Assembly: GCA_028386065.3 (NCBI GenBank)
Contig: JAKUCV010002794.1
Location: 16,904-80,903 of the forward strand
Source: Turnera subulata
Taxonomy: Eukaryota > Streptophyta > Magnoliopsida > Malpighiales > Passifloraceae
Length of the DNA: 64,000 nt
Direction: 5' to 3'
Under the pieces are notes generated by a model that saw only the letters and a list, made by a program, of their open reading frames with translations, was not told where the DNA came from and ran no database searches. The first letter of the stretch is position 1. Each line of letters opens with the position of its first letter. A program made the translations under genes and the position numbers. Positions 12,486 to 23,525 of the stretch are shown here, in pieces.

Positions 12486-15400
12486 TCAAGTACTTAGGAT
12501 ATTCTTAACTGCTGTCCAGTGACTCTCACCGGGATCAGACTGGTATCTGCTTGTGACACTCAAAGCATAAGCGACATCCGGCCGAGTACATAACATGGCA
12601 TACATGATAGATCCTATTGCCGAAGCAAAAGGAATCTTACTCATCCGCTCTCTCTCCTTAAATGTACTAGGACATTGATACTTTGAGAGAGATATGCTAT
12701 GTGACAAGGGCAAGAATCCGTTCTTGGAATCTTGCATGCTAAACCTCTTTAGCACCTTGTCAATATACGTACTCTGACATAGCCCGAGAAGCCTTTTCGT
12801 TCTATCTCTATAGATCTTTATACCTAACACATAGGCAGCTTCTCCTAAGTCCTTCATCGAGAAATTCTTTCCTAACCAAGCCTTTACAGACTGTAGTGTC
12901 GGAATATCATTCCCAATGAGTAGGATGTCGTCAACATACAACAACAAGAAAACAATGGTGCTCCCACTAACCTTCTTGTAAACACATGGTTCATCTTCGT
13001 TCTTGATGAAAACAAACTCTTTGATTACATCATTAAAACGAAGATTCCAACTCCTAGAAGCTTGCTTCAATCCATAAATGGATCTCTGCAACTTGCATAC
13101 CATATTGGCATTCTTTGGATTGACAAAACCTTCAGGCTGTGTCATGTACACATCCTCTAAAAGATTCCCGTTAAGGAAGGCGGTTTTGACATCCATTTGC
13201 CATATCTCATAATCATAGTATGCCGCTATAGCCAATAGAATCCGGATGGATTTAACCATGGCAACCGGTGAGAAAGTTTCATCATAGTCAATACCATGAA
13301 CTTGCTTGAAACCTTTCGCAACCAATCGCCCTTTATAGGTAATCACATTACCATCCATGTCGGTCTTTCTCTTAAAGACCCATTTGCACCCAATGGGTTT
13401 TACCCCTTCGGGTGGATCAACCAAGGTCCATACCTTGTTTTCGTACATGGATTCCATTTCCGAATTCATGGCCTCTAGCCACTTCTCAGAGTCCGGACCC
13501 GTAATGGCCTGCTGATAGGAAGTGGGCTCATCCTCATCTATGAGCATCACGTCTCCAGCATGAGTCATGAGAAATCCATATCTCTCAGGCTCATACCGAG
13601 TCCTATCCGACCTACGCGGTCCATGTGTTACAGGCACAGGAATCTCATCCACAACTTCTTGTGGTTCCTGCCCTTGTTCCATCTCAGCCTCTATCTCTCG
13701 AACTTCTTCGAGTTCTACTTTCCTCCCACTGATTCTTCTAGAAATAAATTCCCTTTCTAGAAAAATAGCAGTCCGAGCCACAAACACTTTGTGCTCTAAA
13801 GGATTATAGAAATAATACCCTTTCGTTTCCTTAGGGTATCCTACAAAGAGGCACTTGTCGGATTTAGGGCCGAGTTTATCCGAAGCTTCACGTCTTACGT
13901 AAGCCTCACAACCCCAAATTCTCATAAAAGACAAATTGGGACGCTTCCCAGTCCATATCTCATATGGTGTCTTTTCGACGGATTTAGATGGAACACGGTT
14001 TAGTGTAAAAGCTGCACTCAATAATGCATGTCCCCAAAACGAAGGAGGAAGGTCAGCTTGACTCATCATCGAACGAACCATGTCCAACAAGGTTCTATTC
14101 CTCCTTTCGGATACACCATTCCATTGAGGCGTACCCGGCGGAGTGAGCTGTGATACTATACCACACTCCTTTAGATGATCAAGGAATTCTCGGTCTAAGT
14201 ATTCACCTCCTCGATCTGATCGAAGCATCTTAATACTTTTACCGAGTTGATTCTGTACTTCATTCTTGAATTCTTTGAACTTTTCAAAGGATTCTGACTT
14301 GTGTCTCATTAGATACACATAGCCATATCTACTGAAATCGTCAGTAAATGTAATGAAGTATGAAAAACCACCTCTAGCCTGTGTGGACATAGGTCCGCAT
14401 ACATCACTATGTATAAGACCTAATAAGTCCGATGCTCTCTCACCCTTACCGGTAAAAGGAGCCTTCGTCATTTTGCCTAACAAACACGACTCACACGTCT
14501 CAAATGATTCATAATCAAATGAGTCTAAAAGTCCATCTTTATGGAGTTTAGATATACGAGTCTCGTTTATATGGCCTAAACGACAATGCCAAAGGTACGT
14601 TTCATTGGAATCATTCGTTCTAACCTTCTTCGTGTTAACGTTATAGATTGCGGTTTCTAGGTTTAGAACATACAAACCATTGCTCAAATATGCACCACCA
14701 TAATATACATCATTGAAATAAATGGAACAACAATTGTCCTTTATTACAAATGAAAATCCTTTCTTGTCAAGACAAGATACAGAAATCAGATTCCTGCTAA
14801 TGGTTGGTACATAATAGCAATCGTCTAGTTCCAAAACTAAACCACTCGGTAAGGATAGATAGTAAGTTCCTACGGCTAATGCAGCAACTCTTGCTCCATT
14901 TCCCACACGTAGGTCTATCTCACCCTTAGCCAATCTCCTACTCTTTCTTAGTTCCTGCACATTTACACAAATGTGAGAACCACATCTGGTATCTAATACC
15001 CATGATGCAGAGATAGAGATATTCGCTTCTATAACGAACATACCTGAAGTGGAAGTCTCACTTCCCTTCTTCTTCTTCTTCAACTCTTGAAGATAAACCG
15101 GGCAGTTCCGTCTCCAATGGCCAGGCTTCTTGCAATGGAAGCATTCGCCTTCCTTTACAATACCACCTTTAGGTTTCAACATTTGTGAAGAAGATGCACC
15201 AAACCTTTTGGTGGATTTCTTCATCTTAGCTTTACCCTTTCCTTTGCCACCTCCAAGCATCAATATGCTATTGGATTTACTTGCCTTCATTTTTTGCTCA
15301 GCTGTTCCCAACATGTTGAGCAACTCGGACAAGGACTTGTCAAGATGGTTCATATTGAAGTTCATGACAAATTGACCGTAGCTATCCGACAACGATTGCA

Positions 15401-15890
15401 AGACTAGGTCAACAGCCAATTCCTTCTGCAAAGGAAACCCTAGACCCTTAAGGCTTTCGATGTATCCAATCATCTTAAGCACATGAGGTCAGACGGGAGA
15501 TGATTCAGCCATTCTGCATTGGAACAATGCCTTAGAGGTCTCGTACCTCTCATGCCTTGCTTGCTCCTCAAAGAGCATCTTAAGGTGTTCGATCATATCG
15601 AACGCCCCCATGTTCTCATGTTGCTTCTGAAGCTCAAAGTCCATGGTGACCAGCATTAGGCAAGCAATGTCCAACGCATCATCTAGATGCTTCTTGTAAG
15701 CATCCCTTTCTGCCCTTGGTGCACTAGGCGCCGGTTCACTCAGAACGGGCCCTTCGAGGACATACAATTTCTTTTCTTGTTTGAGGACAATCCTCAAGTT
15801 ACGATACCATTTCAGGAAGTTATTCCCGTTTAACTTTTCCTTCTCAAGGACCGATCACAGTGACAATGTGCTAGTGTTTAGTGCCATGGA
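12486..15890 (-). pseudogene. copia B gag-pol polyprotein, nearly intact
   Basis: The reading starts at the ATG near 15890 (MALNTSTLSL). It meets a stop (CGA to TGA type) after ten residues, continues as a Gag (RIVLKQEKKLYVLEGP), and meets a second stop at about 15489 before the long 998-residue frame 15482-12486. Domains in order are the CCHC knuckle (CFHCKKPGHWRRNC), protease (WVLDTRCGSHIC, where Arg replaces the Ser of the usual DTGCGS/DSG type), integrase (HSDVCGPM, FTDDFSRYGYVYL), RT (WQMDVKTAFLNG, LLYVDDILLIG) and the beginning of RNase H. The rest of RNase H (12131-12485) is scrambled and full of stops. The element is dead but recognisably young. Confidence 0.9.
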
Positions 15891-16449
15891 AACTCTACAA
15901 CAATGATCAACTCACACAAATAAGAGTCATGCCTACAAATACATTTAACAAGGAATTCTATTAAATGTGCTCCTACTACATAAATCAAGACAATTATATA
16001 AGTAGGCCAAGATCCATATTTCACTACAACATATGTCAGCTTTGGCTGATCGCATATATCAATAGTTATTTAGGTAGACAACTCTTGTCAATTACATCTC
16101 ATGTAACTCTTGGATAGTTGAGTGAACAACACTTTGTCCATATCTATCTCATAGACATTACTCAACCCTTGCCTCTAAGTCCTTAATCCTATTAAGATGA
16201 CTTAGTTAAGTCCAAACCCGCAATAAGCAGTCGAGATACTACAATTATCCACTCGCACCTTGCTAGGATAAACATAGGCACCTTGCTTTGGCAAAACCTA
16301 CCTAGTGTTGATCTAAGCAATGATGAGTGCTTATCATGGAAGGCAACTAAGAACTTAATATTTACATCAACATATAATTCCAACACATCACATGCTTGTT
16401 CTTGATAAATCATACATTGATGTCATGTAAATTTGGAAACCAAAATACA

Positions 16450-16932
16450 TGTGAATATCGATGTCTTACTTGAACATCGATGTTTTGAGAATCTGATTCT
16501 CCCAACTACTTGGCAGCACTTAGTATTTCGGCCATATCCAGAGCTGTAGAGCTCGGATTTGTGCAAACTTGGTGTCCCTGGAAAGCTAAGAAGTAGGGCT
16601 ACAACTTTGCTGTTCAGGCCAGACACCAATTCGGCCTCCTTCTGCCCCGAATTCGCAGTTGAAGTTACTGGGTTCCACAACATCGATGTTGAACCCTTCA
16701 ACATCGATGTTTGGAGTTTGCGAATCTGCAAAACATCGATGTTGACACTCAAACATCGATGTTGGAGGTTGCCGAACCCTCAAAACATCGATGATGACCA
16801 TCAAACATCGATGTTGGAGGTTGCCGAGTGCTCAGAACATCGATGTTAACACTTAAACATCGATGTTTTGACCTCTCGGTCGACAATCGACCTAAGAGAA
16901 CATCGATGTTGAAGCTTAAACATCGATGTTGT
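16450..16932. repeat. array of AACATCGATGTT palindromes in the copia B leader
   Basis: Twelve copies of the 12-bp palindrome AACATCGATGTT lie between 16455 and 16930; ten are perfect and two have small changes. They come in pairs about 20 bp apart, and the pairs recur roughly every 55-65 bp, sometimes with the shared filler GGAGGTTGCCGA. The array sits between the 5' LTR (17319-18846) and the gag start (about 15890), so it is in the untranslated leader. No coding role is evident. It could be a packaging or dimerisation signal, or a protein-binding array. Confidence 0.9.
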
Positions 16933-17318
16933 AGGTATCATATACCTTTCAAGCACCCTTGTCAAACTCATTTGACTTTCTACCAATAACATCTTGATTG
17001 ATATCACATACCAATCAAGTTCTTGTTGTCAAAACACTTTTGACAAATCAACCTCAACAACATATATATCACATATACACAATTGAATACAATATAACAT
17101 GATCATGCTTTATCACATAGAACATATCATGTATATATACTAAAAACATATCAAACATATGCATATATAAATTCAGCATATCACACATATGCAAGCATAT
17201 CTCATATACTAAAAAGAATTCCAGCATATCACATATACCTAAACAAGTTCAAGCTACATCACATGTAACATATGAACATGAATTCAGTTTAGAGCTTCAC
17301 AAGTAGCTCCGCTACCAC

Positions 17319-18846
17319 TGTAAGTATCCGGTTCATGCAATTGACAATCAAAAGCACAAAATACAACATGTATGCGCAGCGGAAATACCGGATACACATG
17401 GAGGATCCATGTGAAGGGAGCTAAACCGAATAACAATTTTTCATACCTGTAACGGTTGAGGTCTTTCACCCAACTGTAGAACCGAATCAGCTAGAGCCAG
17501 ACAAAAGCCTCGCCCCTCTACGGTATCCACACGAACCGCTGTAACCGGTTGAAGAACGTCTCACGACTTCAACCCGAGCTCTCCCGAACTGGTGTGCTAG
17601 CAACAGGTTTCCGGGAGCTTTTGTGTGTGGTGTTTTTCTCTCAATTTTCAGACCACTCAAGAACTCTTCTCAAGCTCTGAAAATTCTCTCAAGAACAAGT
17701 GTGTGTGAGGAAGAAGATGAGCAATAGTGATCTGATCACTCAACCCTCAAAGGCATAATGCATTAGTGGAGTTAATGGCCAACATGGTGGTCCACTAAGC
17801 AACATGATTATGTCTCCACATAATCATGTTTCCCACTAAGCATTATCAACACAACTCAGCATGTTTTGGTTCAAAAATCTGACATTTAGTGAACCAAACC
17901 AGCCCAAAAACGACCCTGGTCCAACCACGGTCCAACCGCGGTCCAACCACACCTTGGTTCAACCATGGTCCAACCACGGTTCAACCACCTGCTCGAATCA
18001 ACGGCTGTATGTGTGTGACCCTGTAGGCACTTGTACGTTCGGCAATAATCGTAAAATCTCATTTTACAATTATAAGCAAAGAGCGGCGTCTAGCAACACA
18101 TCATTGCCACCCGAACGACAAGATCAATACTGATTCCACGTGCCTCGGAACATGTCATCGTCCCTTCGTCCCATTATCAAGATTAAACACGAGACATGGA
18201 ATATGTCAATCTCGCATATGTTTAATCTCGGTTTCTTGATCCTCGAGTTAACCGGTAAAACGGATACCAATGATATCATATATCATTATCCGAGCATGGC
18301 CATGCATTTACGGTTCAACTCTATCAAGAAACACTCCGATAATATACCCGTTATATGGGTTGGACGAATCCCCTCTGGATCATACAAAACCCACTACACA
18401 CTCATCATATACCCAATGATTACCCTTACGTCTATCCAGTTACGGATGACCAGGAATAATATCAAAGCATATGACTCACATGTTGGGAACCTTTATGATC
18501 ACAGGTCTAAGGACAATACATTAGAAGAACCACTATCGACAAAACATATAACGTTCCATGTAGCGTTCTTATGTGGGTCGGTCCAGTCCACAAGTTCTCC
18601 AACTTGTACCCATATGTTGAATTCATATCACATATAAACTCTCAACATACGCTAGTCTTAATTTATTATTACAACCCATCCATAATAATAATCGACTAGG
18701 GACAATTTAAGAATATGAAATATTCTAGGGTTATAAGTGTGTGCAAGCGTTTATCTCATAAACGATACTTATTGGAATAACCTTAATGCGTATACATGAC
18801 TACAAATAATCATCCAAGATTGGCTTTTGGGCATATTACACTAACA
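17319..18846 (-). repeat. 5' LTR of copia B
   Basis: This 1528-bp repeat is paired with 10582-12130. The primer-binding-like site precedes it at about 17305-17317, and the TAAAG duplication follows at 18847. Confidence 0.92.
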
Positions 18847-18851
18847 TAAAG

Positions 18852-19339
18852 CTTCTAAATTCCGGCCTTAAACCATGGATAAGAATTCTCTTCATCCTGG
18901 AATCGCCGATAGACGCTTCTGGATCCAACTCAGAAATTTCACGGCACAAGAACTTCACTTTGTGAAAATATTATGCTATTGTCTTGTTGCCTTGTGTCAC
19001 CGACAACAACTCGTTCTCTAAAAGTTGAAGCTTTCTATCATTCTTTTTAGAGAACCGAGTGACAAGTGTATCCCAAGCTTCTTTCGGAGTTTCAGCTTTC
19101 TGTATGCATTGTAGCATTTCCTTTCCTACTGTTGTCTTCAAAGCGAACATAGCCTTGCCCAGTTTAATCTTCCACTTTCGCAACTCTCCGTTTGCCTCTG
19201 CAGGTTGTGCTACCTCGGTACCATTGACCACTTCCCACAGATCTTGTCCTTGCAAGTAGAACATCATGCAGGTTGACCACGTACTATAGTTGTTGTTGTT
19301 GAGCTTCTCCATTGCGCCGATAACTTGTAGGTTGGTCAT
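18852..19339 (-). pseudogene. copia A gag N-terminal part
   Basis: The first part of the copia A Gag begins at the ATG at 19339 (MTNLQVIGAMEKLNNNNYST) and continues to the copia B insertion point at 18851, after which the frame resumes at 10581. A stop (CAA to TAA) interrupts it after KTIA at 18971. The paralogous copy C at 1-369 keeps Gln at this place. Confidence 0.88.
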
Positions 19340-19411
19340 TGTATCAACAAAAGATTCTCACAAAACACCTCTACGTGACTTCCCGAAGAAGGACCTGCTC
19401 CGCTACCAGAT

Positions 19412-19915
19412 TGTTGAACTATGCGCAGCACTAAGCGCTAACCTTTCACAGTACCAACCTCGTTACACAGGCAGACTGTGCTGAGACTAAGCAAGACTAA
19501 CTTGCACAGGTAGGTTGCGCAGAACCCGAGTGGAGAGAGATAGAAAACTCACAAAGACTAACAAGACAACAAAATAGAATAGAGAGAATACACTCTCAGA
19601 ACACTCAGAGAGAAATGCTAGAGAGAAAAGCTTGAATGCTATAGAGAAATGCTAGAAATCTTGGGATGCTTTTTCCATTAGAAAGCAATGCCTTTATATA
19701 GGCTACAGAAATAACCACTTAAGCTAGAAAGTAGGAAACTAACATCCTGTAGAGATAAAGATAACTAAAACCTAATCTAGATAAATAACTAAGAATGATA
19801 ACTAAAAAAGATAATTAATATCTAATCTAGATAATTAAGTGGAAAACTAATCCACCCAATCTCCACTAGATTAGGTAACAACCAAAGCTATCCAATTGGT
19901 GTTGGACATTTAACA
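19412..19915 (-). repeat. 5' LTR of copia A
   Basis: This 504-bp repeat is paired with 6771-7276. It is preceded by CGCTACCAGAT (primer-binding complement) and followed by the GTTCT target duplication. Confidence 0.9.
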
Positions 19916-19920
19916 GTTCT

Positions 19921-20558
19921 CAGTGAGCACTTACCTACCAAGAGGGAGCAATAGGTGGGGCAAATTCATGGATGGATCTATTCAAGCATAAACATATGTT
20001 TCTGTTTGCAGGGATTGTGCAAACTACACAACCTTTCATTACCTGATCTAACCATTGTCCGGCTAGACGAGCGGTGTTGGGCGCTTCCTGGGCCGAGCTT
20101 TGAGAAGGACCCATATGTGGTCTAGAGCAGACCCAAACACCTATTTATGGACCAATAATCAGGGCAAAGAGAGGGTTTGGATACTTGTCCAATACCTAGA
20201 TGAGGGTGTGTAGATATCTGCTAGTATAATTCGACATGGCGCACTCCCTAGAACAATCTTGGGACGAGATCTATGCGTGATTGAGGGTTAAGGCTTGCTA
20301 GATTACAACTACTCCTAGGTGAAAGGAAAGGTAAAAGACATAAAAAAAATAAGAAGCTAAGGTAAATATGTATTGATGTGTGATGTTGATTTACAAGTAC
20401 AGAAGTCCTACTTATAGTAGATACATTACGTACCGAACCTTAATCCTGGTCTGGTTAACAAACCAAAAAATCTAGGAAGACCGTAGTAATTAAACCTAAA
20501 AAGTATAAGAATTAATCAGTCGAGCTTTTATGGGAACCAAGCCCACTAGTCTTGGTCC
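19921..20558. other. unassigned intergenic DNA
   Basis: No ORF, repeat boundary or host homology was recognised between copia A and copia D. The sequence has mixed composition and does not resemble the BAHD flanks. Confidence 0.5.
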
Positions 20559-22950
20559 TGTTGGGAAAAAACTACAAAAGATTCGCAGTAAAATAAAAGG
20601 GACACAAAGATTTAGTGTGGTTCGGCCTTAATCTTGCCTACGTCCACGGATTTCAAATCTTCCACTAATATAAAATATTAGTACAAAAGAACCTCTTAAT
20701 AAAATCTACCCACAAAAGTATTTTCTAAAAATACCCTAAAAGTATTTTCTCTACTATTTGTCACCCCCAAATTTTAGAAAGGGACTAAGAAAAATATTAG
20801 ATATATTTTTCTTCCTATTCCCTTCTCTCCTTCCTCTCTCTTTCTCCCTCTCTTCTTCTCTTCTTTTTATTTCTGCGTGGGATGATTGATAGCAAAACAT
20901 ATTTCAGCCTTTTATAGGCATTTTCACACGTTTCATACAGCTAATTTTTCAACAAAAAAAGGCTGGCATCAACTTGCAGCCAAACAAGGCTGCTAACCAA
21001 CTTTCAAAAGCGGTGCCTAACATTTTTGAATTGACAAAAGAAAAATTCAGCCCACATACCGAACAATCTCCACCTTGGGCTGAATTTTACTTAGTATTCT
21101 TCATACATTTGTCTTCTTGATCCATATCTGCTTCGGTGTTCTACATGCTGGTGTATGGCTACCTTCACTGCTATACGTCATGATTGCAAAACCAACCTTC
21201 CTTTTGTTGGACGCAATAATGTTCTGCTTTCTGCCTGACTCTGCACAAGCCTTAACCTTCATACTGCTCTTCACTGCAATTCCAATTAACTTGTAAAGGT
21301 TCTTCTCCATCAATTCCCCCTTCATAATTACCAAGGCGCCTTTTGTAACTTTCAAAACTCCACCTCGAATCAAGCCTACCAAGGGAAATTAAATTTCTTC
21401 CAAGCTTCGGCACGTGTCTCACATCTCCAAATGTCTTCACAAAGCCGTCATGCATCTTCATTTTTCACACTACCAACACCATGAATTTTAAATTCATGAT
21501 TATCTGCCAAAACTACTGATTCTCCATTACTGCAAGGCCTGTAACTACTAAACCATTCCTTATTTGCACAAATATAAAATGAACAGGGCAGAATCTAAAA
21601 TCCATGAATCATCAGTCTGATCGCCTTTACTTTCTTGTACCAAGAAAAATTCACCATCAGAGTTTTCTTCAACAATCGCAGTCTTGCCAGGCTTTTTGCA
21701 ATTTTTCTTCAGTTCTCCCATATCCTTCTTCATCTGCTCACAATAAAATTGGATATGCCCCTTCTTGTGAGAATAATAGCACTCCTTATCACTATAATCT
21801 GTTCTTTCTCTCGAACCAGATCAAGAATTTCTTTTGAACTGGTTAGACCGTGATGGGCCCCTGCCACGATTAACTTCTGCCACAGTGATATCTTCATCTA
21901 TACCGCTACTAGACTGGTTCAACTTAAAATTCACCATTAGCACTGCTGTCACATCTGCAACTGAAAGAGTCTGGTTCCCAACACACAATGAATTCCTCAA
22001 ATTATCATATGAATGGGAAGAGACATCAACAACATCAAGGCCTTATCCTCTTCTTCATAGGTCACATCAATGCTAGCCAACTCCTTAATCAAATTATTAA
22101 ATCGATTGATGTGATCTACTACATGTGTACCTTGCTGCATTTTTAACTGGTACAACTCCTTCATGAACAACCGATTTGTAGGTGACTTCGACATGTAGAT
22201 ATCTTCCAGTTTCTTCATCAGCTCCACCAGACTTGTCTCGTCCATGACACTGTACTTCACATCTGGCGCAAGAGTCAATCTGATGGTACTGACAGCTCGC
22301 TCCTCCCAATCTTCATCCTTCATGTCCTTTGGCTTCTTCTCCTTGCCAAAGAGCGTCTTCATCAGCCCCTGTTGCACCAACAAATCTTTAATGTTGCTTT
22401 GCCAGAGACTAAAATCCTTCTTGCCATCAAACTGCCCCAACTCAAACTTTGTGCCTAAAACTGCCATCGCGAACCTTTATCAAACCTCGCTCAGCTACCA
22501 GTTGTTGGGGAAAAACTGCAAAAGATTCGCAGTAAAATAAAAGGGACACAAAGATTTAGCATGGTTCGGCCTTAATCTTGCCTACGTCCACGGACTTCAA
22601 ATCTTCCACTAATATTAAATATTAGTACAAAAGAACCTCTCAATAAAATCTATCCACAAAATTATTTTTCAAAAATACCCTAAAAATATTTTCTCTACTA
22701 TTTGTCACCCGCAAATTTTAGAAGGGGACTAAGAAAAATATTAAGTATATTTTTCTTCCTATTCCTTTCTCTCCTTCCTCTCTCTTTCTCCCTCTCTTCT
22801 TCTCTTCTTTTTATTTCTGCGTGGGATGATTGATATCAAAACATATTTCAGCACACATGATTGATATCAAAACATATTTCAGCCAAAAAAGGCTGGCATC
22901 AACTTGCAGCCAAAAAAGGCCGCTAACCAACTTTCAAAAACGGTGCCTAA
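20559..22950 (-). mobile_element. internally deleted copia D
   Basis: The left LTR at 20559-21065 starts TGTTGGGAAAAAAC and ends CCGAACA. The right LTR at 22503-22950 starts TGTTGGGGAAAAAC and lacks its last 60 bp or so, and it joins directly to ACX3-derived sequence. A purine tract (CCCAAGGTGGAGAT on the minus strand) adjoins 21066. Only gag and a short protease-like stretch lie between the LTRs; integrase, RT and RNase H are absent. No target duplication survives because the right end is truncated. Confidence 0.85.
21997..22467 (-). pseudogene. copia D gag fragment
   Basis: The minus-strand reading from the ATG at 22467 (MAVLGTKFELGQFDGKKDFS) matches the copia Gag type with FDGKxDFSLWQ near the N-terminus and later MKELYQLKMQQGTHVVDHINRF. 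It ends at a stop at 21997. Downstream, 21461-21101 retains a protease-adjacent stretch (DVRHVPKLGRNLISLGRLDS). Pol is missing. Confidence 0.8.
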
Positions 22951-23147
22951 TTAATGCTAGCTAGGTACCCAATTAGTCATGTGATTCAGATAATATATTC
23001 AAGAATTGTATTATTATTACATCATACACAACAATTGTGGACACAAACTCAAACTTAACACTAGAAAATACATAAATTAAGTACAACACAACAAAGTTTC
23101 ACAGCAAAAATTAACCTCTGCTGCACATCACTTAAGGAATGAAGGAA

Positions 23148-23402
23148 CTAGCGTCTCATGATTGAAGACCAAGAGTTTGCCTCGATCCAATCGAATGCAA
23201 TGGGTCCTAATTAAGAGTGAATCAGGGATTCCAAAAGAGCTTGACTAAGGCAAGTGCATGGATCGCAATTCACCGCAAAGTTTTGTAACTTCTTCCCTCA
23301 CGGCTGCAGCATTTTCTGTTGATAGGTACCCCATTTCTCAGAAATGTGTCATCTCCCTCCATGCAAATTAATGTATACATGAATCTGACCAGAGCAATCC
23401 AA
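23148..23402 (-). pseudogene. ACX3 last-exon relic (beside BAHD-2)
   Basis: On the minus strand this matches the final exon of the ACX3 gene at 52671-52919, with recognisable VRFMYTLICMEGDD, FGIPDSL and [11 protein letters not shown]. Single-base gains and losses (for example an extra G before the KpnI-like GGTACC and a lost base in the RPHAL codons) destroy the frame. The flanking 22951-23147 matches the ACX3 3' flank (52500-52670). BAHD-2 starts 120 bp away. It is a duplicated tail, not a gene. Confidence 0.85.
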
Positions 23403-23525
23403 ATTGTGAATAAGACAATCAGAGTTGATCCAGCTCAAAAACCAACTAGAAAATGCACACCAAACCCCCACCAAAAGCAACAAAAGAGTCAACAAGACAT
23501 GAAAACTGCAAAACCGGCAAGTAGC

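Larger units (their letters stand above)
10582..18846 (-). mobile_element. Ty1/copia element B, nested in A
   Basis: This is an 8265-bp element with LTRs at 10582-12130 and 17319-18846, each starting TGTAAGTATCCGG and ending CACTAACA. The target duplication TAAAG lies at 10577-10581 and 18847-18851, inside the gag of copia A. The primer-binding-like TGGTAGCGGAGC adjoins 17318, and the purine tract AAGTGGGAGAT adjoins 12131. The LTRs are unusually long (about 1.5 kb) and still very similar. The leader carries a striking palindrome array (16450-16932). Confidence 0.94.
6771..19915 (-). mobile_element. Ty1/copia element A (host of nested element B)
   Basis: This is a complete LTR retrotransposon on the minus strand. 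Its LTRs at 6771-7276 and 19412-19915 begin TGTTGAAC and end ACA. The target duplication GTTCT lies at 6766-6770 and 19916-19920. A primer-binding-like TGGTAGCGGAGC adjoins the right (5') LTR, and a purine tract (GGTGTTGAGGGGGAG on the minus strand) adjoins the left (3') LTR at 7277. Without the nested element B (10582-18846 plus its 5-bp duplication) it is about 4.9 kb. Its gag is split by B and pol carries several stops, so it cannot move on its own. Confidence 0.93.

Noticed and set aside
16559..16849. repetitive short frames with NIDV-type repeats on both strands
   Set aside because: They are translations of the AACATCGATGTT palindromes. No start context, and the region is a retroelement leader.
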